Shown here in pieces: positions 1 through 7,756 of a DNA stretch of 13,051 nucleotides (position 1 is the first letter of the stretch; each line of letters opens with the position of its first letter). The DNA comes from Phycisphaerae bacterium (GTDB lineage: Bacteria > Planctomycetota > Phycisphaerae > Sedimentisphaerales > Anaerohalosphaeraceae). The position numbers and the translations under genes are program-made. The stretch lies in NCBI GenBank assembly GCA_021736615.1, contig JAIPFN010000160.1, forward strand, positions 1 through 13,051, read 5' to 3'. The notes below the pieces were generated by a model that did not search any database, was not told where the DNA came from, and was given only the letters and a program-made list of their open reading frames with translations.

Positions 1-3000
1 ATCGAGCTTGTCTCTGGCAGCTTTGGCGGCCCTCCTGGCCTCGTTGACGACATCGACGGAATGAGCCTGTTCCTCATCTCCATGACCATTGTCACCACCG
101 TCATCTTCATCGCCATCATCTTCATCGTCATCAATGAGCTCTGCCCCTACCGCTTCATCGGAAACGACGGCAGTGCTTTCGGCAACTTTTCCAAAGCATT
201 CCTTACTTTCCACTGCCGGTTTTTTGCGTGACTTTCCCCGCTTAAATACCTGCGGCAATTTCTTAAACACCCAGTGCCCAAACCACAGAACACAGACGAG
301 AAATACCGCATAACCGCCAGTAAAACATATCCGATCTACCATCAGCGGCATAAACAGGTTCAAAACACCAAGACCAAGACCGGCTGTAACAATTAGAACA
401 ACACGCACGTAACCGGAAAATGCGCACATAACCAATCCGGCAAGAACGATAGCAACCCACACAGCGACCGTAAAGGTCTCTTTATCCATAGTCACCAGCG
501 AAAGCGAATCAGCCGCCCCGAGCCTGGAGAAAGTAACACGACTGCCCTGCCCGGCAAGCTTGAATCCAACGTTGCCGCCATACTTACTGCGATAAATATT
601 GATCATCTGATCGCCGTAACCGCGATCCAGCTTGGAGAACATCCTGTCATGGCCAAGCAAATACCACTCATTGGGCAGCCACACACGCCACAGTGTCTGC
701 TGAACCGGAATCTCATCCGGCAATGAAGCTGCCACAAGCCCGCCAGCCGAAGCATCCTTGACGGTATAGGCAAGCTCAAGCACCGAGCGGGTTATCTCAC
801 CTGCCGACGGACGAAGACGCACGATCCTCTCCTGTGCGTTCATGCCCTGCTCGACCTGTATCTCCTGACCGTCCAGCAAAACTGCCGTAAGCTCTGCACC
901 TTCCGGAAGAGTTACCGGCAGCCGGTCACCCTGACTCGTCGCAAGCAAAAACATACATCGAGTATTAAGCAAACCGTCGCGGGCGACAATCTGCTCGACG
1001 ATAACGCTGTCGGCAATAGTCGTAAACACACTGCCCTCTTTCTGCGTGACAACCGGCAGCGAAAGGCTGTACGGAACCTCGGTATACTTAAACGCCAGCG
1101 ACGCTCCCTTGCGATAGGATGAGTCTGGAATATCCTGCGAACTCGAAGGATCGCCCGGCAAAAGCTTTTTCATTACAGGCTCACCGACGGCAAGACGGTC
1201 GGCCTTTTTAACAGCGATAAACCCGCGCTGATATGCGATCTCACCGGCCGCCAGTATCGGGTAAACATCCACCGTCGAAGGCTTCCCAGCTTCGCCTGCC
1301 TTAAACGACTTACTGACATAAACCCGCAAATTATAATTGCCGATCACCTTCGAGTGCAGCACAACCTTGTAATAGACCCACTTGACGTCGTCACTTTCAT
1401 CGCCGCGGCTGTTATCGACTTTAAGCGCCTCGTCCAATCGCGGACGTTCCTTGATATTGCTGCCGGTTATATTGATCGTATCGCCGGCAAGTTCTTCGGG
1501 AACCTTGAAATAGAACGTATCGACCGGAGCATATCGAACCTGGTATCGAATGTTGGCCTCATGGACAATAGAACCCGGCTGAATATCTACAAGCCGGTCA
1601 ACCGTTGCCGTCACCTGTGCCGGGCGAACCGCGATCTTGAATTTACCCCCGCTTGGTTTATCCCGGTCGATAGCTTTGAATTCATAAGCCATTACACCGG
1701 ACAGCCCGGATATATCCCTCCACGAAGCCGAACGCACCGGAATGCTTTTCATCTGGTCGACATTTTCGACCTCTGCCCTGAGCTGCTCGGCAAGAGCAAG
1801 AACGACCTGTCCGCTGTAGAACTGCACATCCTTATCGGCACGCGGCAAAACAAAATCAATTGTCTCACTCGGACTTTTCCTGTCGGCCCGGGCCGATATC
1901 TCAATATCAAATCCGCCGGCATGCTCCTTTTTCAAAAGAACATGCAGCAAACGCTCCGCCCCTTCGCCCTTAACCTGGTAATCGTCAACAATATCTTCAG
2001 GCCCAACCGACTGAACATCCCAGCCCGCCGGAAACCCCATCTCAAACTCGAATATCCCCGTCCGCTTAACATCGTAATGTATCTTACCGTTAAGATAACG
2101 CCTGTCGGTATCAACCCCGACGATCCAGTTCTGGCTAACAGAAATCCTCGGCACAGCCGTCTCTATCGCAAGCCGCCCGCCGTAATCGGAAGTATTAAAA
2201 TACCACGCCGTAACACCGCTGCTGCTACGAATATCGGCCGGCAGCCTGGCCGTATCGACACGCCCGAGATTCTTTTCGTCCTCGACATAAACAACACGCC
2301 GCGAAGAATGCGTAATACCTATAAGCCCGCTTCGCCTAAGTGCCTCCTGCGTAACGATCCCTACCAGATCGATCTTTGCCTCGGCCTCCTGCAAGAAACG
2401 CTCCATCTTGATATTAAGACTATAACTATCCTTCTGCGGCGAAAAGAGCTTGACCTTAAGAACCTGTGCAAGAGGAGGTTTAGGCCCGCCGCCGGCTGCG
2501 GCGACATCCCATTTAGCGATATTCGCCCCGCTAACCTCTGTCACACGAAAATTACCCGGAACCTGAACCGTAAACGTGTCAACCCCGCCCCGATGGATAG
2601 TATAGTCAAGCTTAGCGTTATAGCTGATAATCGCCTCGCCGACATCGATATGCTGATACTGTTTGCAAACGACAACAGGCTCAAGCTCGGCCGCCGCCTC
2701 GGTAGTGGGCTTCCAGCTCAGTTCGACATTTTCAGATGCACTGAGAAACGCCTGCAGCTTGGTCGCTTTTTTCCCGTCGATCTCAACCTGCGTAGTAGTC
2801 GCCGCCAGCATAGGCTTGACATCGACTTTCATATTTTCTTCAAGTATCACCAGTTCGATAGTAGTCATCGCAGAAGGCGGCATCCGGTAGTTCAGAACAT
2901 GCAAACCAGGTGTAATCTTCAATTGACGAACAAAATCAACCGAAAGCAAATATCTGCCCTTACCCTTGACAAGCACATAGTACTGTCCGTCGGCAACACG

Positions 3001-3426
3001 CAGCAAAGGTTTCGCCTTCGCATCGGAAGAGTCAACGATAGAGACTTTATCGACGGCAACTTCGCCAAGGCCGATAGGCACCTGCACCCATCCGTCGGCG
3101 AGGATGTCGACAGTAAGCTCAAGGTTCATCACACCAAGCTCGCCCGAAATCCGCCCGTCAAACTTGGCCCGACTGATAAGATAATCGAAAGGACGCTTAA
3201 GAACGTCGGCAGGTTTTCCCTGCGCCGCCCGCCAGAGCTTGTCAAATTCAGAATAGGAAAGAAAAACTCCCTGCCCTTCTTTCTCGAAGACATCCTTGAG
3301 CTTGTCATAGGGTACATAAACTTTAGAAGCAGTGCTCTCGGACTCGCCGAAAACCTCCACGCCTGCAAACAAACCGCACCACAGAACCATAAAAATAACG
3401 CTGGATAAAATAAGACGCCTTAACAT
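1..3426 (-). CDS. Giant secreted/membrane-anchored protein, function unknown (C-terminus missing)
   Basis: The reading frame is open from the ATG at 3426 to the window edge: 1142 codons with no stop, so the C-terminus lies outside. A strong ribosome site (GGGAG, 8 nt before the ATG) supports this start. Residues 1-27 look like a Sec signal peptide: MLRR, a hydrophobic core, then a small-residue region before VFGES. Residues 36-68 (VYVPYDKL...GVFLSYSEFDKLW) remind me of large planctomycete hypothetical proteins, from memory only. About 950 residues of apparently beta-rich exported sequence follow, with no catalytic motif I can name. Three membrane segments lie near 986-1003, 1007-1026 and 1034-1053. 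After them come a basic stretch (KRGKSRKK), an acidic Asp/Glu/Gly tract at about 1099-1119, and a likely helix (NEARRAAKAARDKLD). It is separated from the regulators by 456 bp and is probably its own transcription unit. The gene is certain; its function is not known. Confidence 0.88.
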   Translation of the reverse strand, partial: MLRRLILSSVIFMVLWCGLFAGVEVFGESESTASKVYVPYDKLKDVFEKEGQGVFLSYSEFDKLWRAAQGKPADVLKRPFDYLISRAKFDGRISGELGVMNLELTVDILADGWVQVPIGLGEVAVDKVSIVDSSDAKAKPLLRVADGQYYVLVKGKGRYLLSVDFVRQLKITPGLHVLNYRMPPSAMTTIELVILEENMKVDVKPMLAATTTQVEIDGKKATKLQAFLSASENVELSWKPTTEAAAELEPVVVCKQYQHIDVGEAIISYNAKLDYTIHRGGVDTFTVQVPGNFRVTEVSGANIAKWDVAAAGGGPKPPLAQVLKVKLFSPQKDSYSLNIKMERFLQEAEAKIDLVGIVTQEALRRSGLIGITHSSRRVVYVEDEKNLGRVDTARLPADIRSSSGVTAWYFNTSDYGGRLAIETAVPRISVSQNWIVGVDTDRRYLNGKIHYDVKRTGIFEFEMGFPAGWDVQSVGPEDIVDDYQVKGEGAERLLHVLLKKEHAGGFDIEISARADRKSPSETIDFVLPRADKDVQFYSGQVVLALAEQLRAEVENVDQMKSIPVRSASWRDISGLSGVMAYEFKAIDRDKPSGGKFKIAVRPAQVTATVDRLVDIQPGSIVHEANIRYQVRYAPVDTFYFKVPEELAGDTINITGSNIKERPRLDEALKVDNSRGDESDDVKWVYYKVVLHSKVIGNYNLRVYVSKSFKAGEAGKPSTVDVYPILAAGEIAYQRGFIAVKKADRLAVGEPVMKKLLPGDPSSSQDIPDSSYRKGASLAFKYTEVPYSLSLPVVTQKEGSVFTTIADSVIVEQIVARDGLLNTRCMFLLATSQGDRLPVTLPEGAELTAVLLDGQEIQVEQGMNAQERIVRLRPSAGEITRSVLELAYTVKDASAGGLVAASLPDEIPVQQTLWRVWLPNEWYLLGHDRMFSKLDRGYGDQMINIYRSKYGGNVGFKLAGQGSRVTFSRLGAADSLSLVTMDKETFTVAVWVAIVLAGLVMCAFSGYVRVVLIVTAGLGLGVLNLFMPLMVDRICFTGGYAVFLVCVLWFGHWVFKKLPQVFKRGKSRKKPAVESKECFGKVAESTAVVSDEAVGAELIDDDEDDGDEDDGGDNGHGDEEQAHSVDVVNEARRAAKAARDKLD

Positions 3427-3577
3427 GATTAACTCTCCCTGCAAGAAAATGAAGTGAATAAAAAAACGTACGTATTAGTAAAGACAGAAAACCCCATAGA
3501 AAGTTCCCAAAAAATACAAATACACAAAAAAGTTTCAGGTTTCCATAAACACTGATTAAAGACAGTATGCATATCTT

Positions 3578-3605
3578 ATTATCGTAAAATCCCCAGATTT
3601 GTAAA
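3578..3605 (-). promoter_or_regulatory. Candidate sigma-70 promoter for the giant protein gene
   Basis: On the minus strand a -35-like TTTACA (3605-3600) is separated by 16 bp from a -10-like GATAAT (3583-3578). Each matches the consensus at 5 of 6 positions. Initiation would fall near 3571, giving a leader of about 145 nt before the ATG at 3426. The region is AT-rich, so chance matches are possible. Confidence 0.4.
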
Positions 3606-3637
3606 GTAAATTGCGCGTAAAAACCAGAACCGCACCT

Positions 3638-3659
3638 TTTACAAAAACTTTACAAAGAG
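3638..3659 (+). promoter_or_regulatory. TTTACA direct repeat, 11-bp period
   Basis: Two copies of TTTACAAA occur exactly 11 bp apart (starts at 3638 and 3649), giving TTTACA-N5-TTTACA. Two half-sites one helical turn apart on the same face is the usual layout for a dimer of an OmpR/PhoB-type regulator. It lies 33-54 bp upstream of the candidate -35 of the giant protein gene. The regulator is unknown. Confidence 0.35.
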
Positions 3660-3719
3660 ACGATAATTGCGACCGTAATAGGATATTTTGGGCATTTAAA
3701 GTCGCACGATTGAAAAAGC

Positions 3720-3752
3720 GGTAAAGAAACGGTAAACCTATGGTAAACCTTT
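3720..3752 (-). promoter_or_regulatory. Triple TTTACC direct repeat, 11-bp period
   Basis: On the plus strand GGTAAA occurs at 3720, 3731 and 3742, exactly 11 bp apart. On the minus strand this reads as TTTACC-N5 three times. It faces the TTTACA pair at 3638-3659. Exact helical-turn spacing of three copies suggests cooperative binding of a regulator. No protein can be assigned from sequence alone. Confidence 0.4.
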
Positions 3753-3882
3753 TCGAGGAGTTATCTGTACATGCCCCCGGGAAATGCTTATTATTAAGCA
3801 ATAAAGCAAAATAAAGCCCGCTGGAAGTGACCGGTACGAAATTAGGCAGCCCGCCCGGCGTTTATCAAAGTGAATGCTTGTG

Positions 3883-4332
3883 TTAACCGCCGTCAGGCAT
3901 TGCCAGTTCGTTAAATCTGTGCTCCGGATGATTCCATGCCGCATCTACCAAACTGGTTTCTTTCAGCAGCGTGACTATTTCATTTGTTGAGCGTTTCCAT
4001 GCGGCATATATATAACAATTCTCAGGCGTACCTCCGCACTTGCAGTGCTTCATGAAACAGTCATTAAATATAGCTTCGCCCTCCATCACCTCGAAAAGTT
4101 CCAAAAGTTTGATAGAACCGGGTGGATTAACAAAGTTATACCCTTTGCCTTTCTGATTTGACAGTTCCACGATACCGGCACTGGTGAGTTTCTTAAATAT
4201 TCTCGACAAATAACTTTGCGGTATGCCCTCTGCCTTTGAGATCATTTCAAGATTGACGGGCAATTGGGTTAAATGCCTGGTCATATACATCAAAGCATGA
4301 AGAGCGTAACTGGTTGCTTTTTTAAGTTTCAT
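3883..4332 (-). CDS. Rrf2-family transcriptional regulator with a cysteine cluster
   Basis: A 149-residue DNA-binding regulator of the usual Rrf2 length. The N-terminus (MKLKKATSYALHALMYM) and winged helix-turn-helix (about residues 26-50, ISKAEGIPQSYLSRIFKKL) are typical of the family. A cysteine-rich segment at C92, C97, C99 and C106 lies where IscR, NsrR and RsrR carry their Fe-S cluster ligands, so an Fe-S cluster is likely; three ligands usually suffice and a fourth Cys is extra. Known relatives sense Fe-S status, nitric oxide or redox state. The gene is last in the run of regulators, 69 nt after the response-regulator gene. No strong Shine-Dalgarno is visible, and a short inverted repeat just upstream could be an autoregulatory operator. 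The family call is firm; signal and targets are inference. Confidence 0.9.
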   Translation of the reverse strand: MKLKKATSYALHALMYMTRHLTQLPVNLEMISKAEGIPQSYLSRIFKKLTSAGIVELSNQKGKGYNFVNPPGSIKLLELFEVMEGEAIFNDCFMKHCKCGGTPENCYIYAAWKRSTNEIVTLLKETSLVDAAWNHPEHRFNELAMPDGG

Positions 4333-4336
4333 AATA

Positions 4337-4353
4337 ATTGTCCAAACTACAAT
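4337..4353 (-). promoter_or_regulatory. Inverted repeat ATTGT-N7-ACAAT upstream of rrf2
   Basis: A perfect 5-bp inverted repeat with a 7-nt spacer ends 4 nt before the rrf2 ATG. Rrf2 proteins are dimers that bind AT-rich dyads and often repress themselves, so this could be an operator. It overlaps the place where the ribosome would bind. Arms this short can occur by chance. Confidence 0.3.
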
Positions 4354-4361
4354 CTAAACCG

Positions 4362-4410
4362 AATCGCTAATCGCTAATCGATTATTGCTAATTGCTAATT
4401 GCTAATTGCT
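4362..4410. repeat. Heptamer tandem array (GCTAATC / GCTAATT) overlapping the end of the response-regulator gene
   Basis: On the plus strand GCTAATC repeats (4366-4379) are followed by an imperfect junction and then GCTAATT repeats up to the GCT at 4408-4410. In gene direction the units read AATTAGC and GATTAGC. The TAG stop of the upstream regulator gene (4404-4402) and its last codons lie inside the array. Unlike the other two arrays in the window, no adjoining hairpin is seen here. Confidence 0.85.
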
Positions 4411-5757
4411 TTCATTAATACCAAGTTCGTCAATTTTCCTGTAAAGGCTTGAAAGACCGACACCGAGTGACTTTGCGGCCTGGGACTTGTTACCGTCGCA
4501 ATTATCAAGAACGCGAATAATGAACTGCCTTTCATAATTTCTCATCGCCTGATGCAGATCAAATCCATCGTCATCATTGACAACCTCACAAGCAGTAATG
4601 ATACCAATATCAGAAACTCTGATCGTATCGCCGTCGGCAAAAATAACTGCTCTTTCAATAACATTTTGCAACTCCCTGATATTGCCCTTCCACTCGTAAT
4701 TGATCAACATCTGCATTGCTTCATCATTAATATGAACGCAGTCTTTGTTCATCTCTGAGTTATATTTGCCCATAAAATGACGAACCAGTTTCGGTATATC
4801 TTCCCTTCGTTCCCTGAGCGGGGGCAGATGTATCCCAACTACATTAAGTCGATAATAAAGGTCCTCCCTGAACCTTTCTTCCTTAATTTCGTCAAGCAGT
4901 TTTTTGTTAGTGGCAGCTATCAGCCTGAGGTTAATATCAATCGGCTGGGTTGAACCTACCGGCCATATTTTGCGTTCCTCTACGGCTCGGAGTAGTTTCA
5001 CCTGACAGCTTAGCGGCATGTGTCCGATTTCATCAAGAAACAGGGTTCCATTCTCTGCTGCTTCAAACAGGCCCTTCTTGTCGGTGTGAGCACCGGTAAA
5101 GCTGCCCTTGACGTGTCCGAAAAGCTCACTTTCGAGAAGCCCTTCCGGAATCGCTCCGCAGTTTATCGCGATAAAACGGTTTGAAGCGGCAGAACTCGTG
5201 GCGTGTATCGCCCTTGCAACCATTTCCTTGCCCGTGCCGCTTTCGCCGGTGACGAGAACATTACTTTTTGTACCGGATACCTTATATATAGTCTCGAAGA
5301 CATGCTTCATAGACTGGGCACTGCCGATTATACTATCGATACTGAACTGACCGTCAAGCTGTGTTTTCAGTTCTACGTTTTCCTGCTGCAGCTGACTATA
5401 CCGCCACTGCTGCTCGATCTTCATAATAACATCATCAAAGATCACCGGCTTCATTACATATTCGCTTGCACCAAGCTTAATAGCCTCTACTGCCATTTCT
5501 ACAGTCCCGAACGCGGTCACCATGATAACCCTGGTATTCGGGCGGAGTTTCATTGTTTCGCCAAGCACCTTGATGCCGTCGGCACCGGGCATTTGAATGT
5601 CGAGAATAACAACGTCAAAGGGGTCTTTTCGAATAGCTTCAATCGCTTCAAGACCGTCACAGGCAGTAGCAACTTCAAAGCCTTCTTCCGCCAAAACCGT
5701 TGAAAAAGTCTCCCTGAACGCCTGTTCGTCATCAGCTATTAATACCCTTATTTTCAT
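4402..5757 (-). CDS. NtrC-family sigma-54-dependent response regulator
   Basis: A 451-residue protein with the three domains of NtrC-type activators. The receiver domain (1-120) has acidic pocket D9/D10, phospho-acceptor D53 (VILDIQMPG), T81 and K103. The AAA+ domain (about 140-375) has Walker A GESGTGKE (171-178), a sigma-54 contact loop reading GSFTGA (218-223, a variant of GAFTGA), Walker B TLFLDEIG (238-245), the RFREDLYYRL arginine-finger region (295-304) and GNIRELQN (358-365). A Fis-type helix-turn-helix closes it (about 423-445). All catalytic residues are present. The ATG at 5757 has an AGGAAG ribosome site. It lies 85 nt after the histidine kinase gene, its likely partner. When phosphorylated it should activate sigma-54 promoters; its targets are unknown, and I found no clear -24/-12 site in the gaps of this window. 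The last two codons and the stop come from a heptamer repeat array. Confidence 0.95.
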   Translation of the reverse strand: MKIRVLIADDEQAFRETFSTVLAEEGFEVATACDGLEAIEAIRKDPFDVVILDIQMPGADGIKVLGETMKLRPNTRVIMVTAFGTVEMAVEAIKLGASEYVMKPVIFDDVIMKIEQQWRYSQLQQENVELKTQLDGQFSIDSIIGSAQSMKHVFETIYKVSGTKSNVLVTGESGTGKEMVARAIHATSSAASNRFIAINCGAIPEGLLESELFGHVKGSFTGAHTDKKGLFEAAENGTLFLDEIGHMPLSCQVKLLRAVEERKIWPVGSTQPIDINLRLIAATNKKLLDEIKEERFREDLYYRLNVVGIHLPPLRERREDIPKLVRHFMGKYNSEMNKDCVHINDEAMQMLINYEWKGNIRELQNVIERAVIFADGDTIRVSDIGIITACEVVNDDDGFDLHQAMRNYERQFIIRVLDNCDGNKSQAAKSLGVGLSSLYRKIDELGINESN

Positions 5758-5842
5758 TAGTACTTCCTACTTAAAAATATTGTAACCGTTCGCACCGCAA
5801 AATCAGAAACAGCATGGAAATAGCCCATCCTGCCGCCAATAG

Positions 5843-7645
5843 TTATATCCCTGCACTTGCACTTCGGGCTTTTGTTTGATTGCCGGTATCGGCTAACATG
5901 TTCTTTTGAGGTTTGGCAGGAACACGGATTACGACTGTCGTACCTTTACCAAGCTCTGATTCCAATTTAATTGTCCCATTGACTTCAGCCATCAAATTAT
6001 AGCTTATATATAATCCCAGGCCTGTTCCCTTGCCGATCTCTTTAGTTGTAAAAAAGGACTCGAAAGCCCGCTTGCAAATTTCCTGTTCCATACCGATGCC
6101 CGTATCGCTGACACGAACCTCGATCATATCATCGACAAAACTTCGCGTCACTCTGAGTATCTTATCACTGTCATCGTCTTTGGCGGCCATAGCGTCGAGA
6201 GCATTGATGACAATATTGAGCATTACCTGCTCATAATTTAAAGGGTTGAGCCAGACCATAGGAAGCTCGGAATTGACAACATTGTCGAATTTCACCGAGG
6301 TTGCCCGCTTATCGAACCTGACCAGTGCAAGCGTGCTGTCAATAATACTATTAACATCAACCCATTTATACTCGCTCGTCGCGGGCCGGGAAAGATTCTG
6401 CATACGCCTTAGGATCAAAGATATTCGTTCGATCTGTTTCCCCATCAAATCAAGCTGTGAGGACTGCTCAGGGGCCTTGATCTTTCGTGCAAGATACTGG
6501 ATTATCGAGGACAAACTGGCTAGCGGATTTCCTATCTCGTGCGCAATCCCGGTCGCCATTTGCCCGATAGCCACCATTTTTTCCCGCTGGGCCAGTTCGA
6601 CGCGGCTCATCTTGAGCATCTCATTGATTACAGCCGTCTCCTCCGTACGTCTTCTAAGTTCAGATTCGAGTTTTTTATGCTCGGTAAGATCCTGCCCTAC
6701 GATAACATATCCCAGCCTAGAATCACCTTCGTCCATGACGGGACAGCTTTTCGCTTCTACATACCTGCCGTCAACCTCAAAATCGACGCGACCTGTAGAC
6801 GATTTGTCTTTTTGTATCTTAAGCTCTGAGATATGATCGACGAGCCTTGCTGGAAAACCGTCGAGCGAATCCGGGCTGCCTGCTGTCCATTTAGCAGCTG
6901 CCGGATTGGAGATAGCGACCTCTGCATTGTTATTTATGAAAAGCAGCCCTTCGCCCATAGCGGTAATTATCGCCTCAAGTAAATCCTTGTTACGGGCCGC
7001 TTCGATCTCCTTGGATGCCATCCTGGCAACAACGGTTCGCGTAAGGTACTGCGTAAGAATGACAGTCGACGTAAACGCCACAAACACACCAAAGATGTAC
7101 GTAGGGTTTTTCCACATGTCATTTACCGGAGCAAGTTTTATCGGGTAATGCGTAAGCCATCCGAATTCGGTCAACTCGCCAAGAGCTATGACCCCGAACA
7201 CCGCAATAGTAGAAAAACTTACCAGAAACGAAAGCCGCATTGGGAGTATTATCGTAGCGAGAATAATATGAAACAGGTAAAAGAACGTAAACGGGTTAGT
7301 CACTCCGCCGGAAAAGTGAATAAGGACTGTAAGTATAACAAGATCGACCTCAATCTGGATCAATGCAAAAAGGAGATCGTACGCAGTAGACTTACGGCCG
7401 CTTTTTAACGACACAGCGAGATAGGCCAGGTTGAATAAGAGAAGGAAAAGAGCACACTTATGAATCGCGTTGACTTCGGGCAGTACATCAAATACATACC
7501 TACAGATCAGGCTGGAAACGACGATACCGGCGACGGCGAACCAGCGCAGCTTTATCATCCACTTGATCTGATCGATCAGCGCTGTACGCCTAAGCTCCGG
7601 AAGCTTATCGCTGTCAACCTTAAATATATCTTCTCTTTTTACCAT
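5843..7645 (-). CDS. Membrane PAS-domain histidine kinase with RegB-like GGxxNPF loop
   Basis: A 600-residue sensor kinase. Six membrane segments are apparent (about 33-52, 63-80, 88-110, 120-135, 137-157, 182-203). The loop between segments 3 and 4 carries GGVTNPF (113-119), the GGxxNPF heptapeptide that in RegB/PrrB/ActS kinases is tied to quinone sensing. A PAS domain follows (about 222-325), then a coiled linker, HisKA with phospho-acceptor H369 (GIAHEIGNP), and HATPase_c with N477/N481, DTGIGM (514-519), FESFFTTK (528-535) and GKGTGLGL (538-545). It should autophosphorylate and pass phosphate to the NtrC-type regulator encoded next. The RegB redox cysteine, about 40 residues after the His, is absent. 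PilS-type kinases, which also pair with NtrC-type partners, share this layout, so the quinone role is inference. The ATG at 7645 has only a weak ribosome site; an in-frame stop lies three codons upstream. Confidence 0.93.
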   Translation of the reverse strand: MVKREDIFKVDSDKLPELRRTALIDQIKWMIKLRWFAVAGIVVSSLICRYVFDVLPEVNAIHKCALFLLLFNLAYLAVSLKSGRKSTAYDLLFALIQIEVDLVILTVLIHFSGGVTNPFTFFYLFHIILATIILPMRLSFLVSFSTIAVFGVIALGELTEFGWLTHYPIKLAPVNDMWKNPTYIFGVFVAFTSTVILTQYLTRTVVARMASKEIEAARNKDLLEAIITAMGEGLLFINNNAEVAISNPAAAKWTAGSPDSLDGFPARLVDHISELKIQKDKSSTGRVDFEVDGRYVEAKSCPVMDEGDSRLGYVIVGQDLTEHKKLESELRRRTEETAVINEMLKMSRVELAQREKMVAIGQMATGIAHEIGNPLASLSSIIQYLARKIKAPEQSSQLDLMGKQIERISLILRRMQNLSRPATSEYKWVDVNSIIDSTLALVRFDKRATSVKFDNVVNSELPMVWLNPLNYEQVMLNIVINALDAMAAKDDDSDKILRVTRSFVDDMIEVRVSDTGIGMEQEICKRAFESFFTTKEIGKGTGLGLYISYNLMAEVNGTIKLESELGKGTTVVIRVPAKPQKNMLADTGNQTKARSASAGI

Positions 7646-7659
7646 AAGACAACACTAAC

Positions 7660-7680
7660 CCCAAAAAACGCTCATTTGGG
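7660..7680 (-). promoter_or_regulatory. Hairpin just upstream of the histidine kinase gene
   Basis: In the transcript CCCAAA (7680-7675) can pair with TTTGGG (7665-7660) across a 9-nt loop that ends in TTT. It lies 15 nt before the kinase ATG, which has no good Shine-Dalgarno. It could lower kinase translation or partly terminate transcripts from ahbC. It is not followed by a T-run, so it is not a standard terminator. Confidence 0.25.
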
Positions 7681-7692
7681 TGACACTATTAT

Positions 7693-7752
7693 TAAAATGC
7701 ATCGCCAAAGGCGATTCCAAAATTCGTAATTCGTAATTCGTAATTCATAATT
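7693..7752 (-). repeat. Composite repeat, copy 1: hairpin plus AATTCGT heptamer array
   Basis: Heptamers AATTCGT occur at 7721, 7728 and 7735, followed by a variant AATTCAT (7742) and a partial unit. Next to them (7701-7715) is a perfect hairpin, ATCGCC-AAA-GGCGAT. In gene direction the order is ahbC stop, heptamers, hairpin, ATTTTA. The copy at 10180-10238 has the same order and shared flanks (TTCC between hairpin and array, TAAAAT..GC on the other side). It fills most of the 111-nt gap between ahbC and the kinase gene. Confidence 0.85.
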
Positions 7753-7756
7753 GTTT

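Larger units (their letters stand above)
3427..3882. other. 456-bp intergenic region, regulatory rather than coding
   Basis: This is the only gene-free stretch over 300 bp. It is AT-rich and lies between the rrf2 stop and the start of the giant protein. It holds a candidate promoter for the giant protein, two sets of TTTAC-type direct repeats at 11-bp spacing (listed separately), and a small AT palindrome at 3785-3800 that could be a weak terminator or operator. The short open frames here (81 and 68 codons, minus strand) lack convincing ribosome sites and protein-like composition. I saw no tRNA or other RNA gene. Confidence 0.6.

Noticed and set aside
64..140. Trinucleotide-like ATC/TTC repeat as a microsatellite
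   Set aside because: It is the coding DNA of the Asp/Glu-rich tail of the giant protein, with interruptions; no independent repeat need be claimed.
1354..3408. 684-codon open frame on the plus strand
   Set aside because: It is the exact codon-phase complement of the giant protein gene. It is open only because that gene avoids TTA, CTA and TCA codons here. Its product is rich in Arg, Asn and His with no domain pattern, and the minus frame has a signal peptide, ribosome site and membrane segments.
3785..3800. TGCTTA-TTAT-TAAGCA palindrome as a terminator after rrf2
   Set aside because: The stem is 6 bp and AT-rich, without a proper T-run on the minus strand. Too weak to call as an intrinsic terminator.
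3556..3944. 81- and 68-codon minus-strand frames between rrf2 and the giant protein gene
   Set aside because: No convincing ribosome sites, odd composition, and one runs into the rrf2 coding region. Better explained as regulatory DNA.
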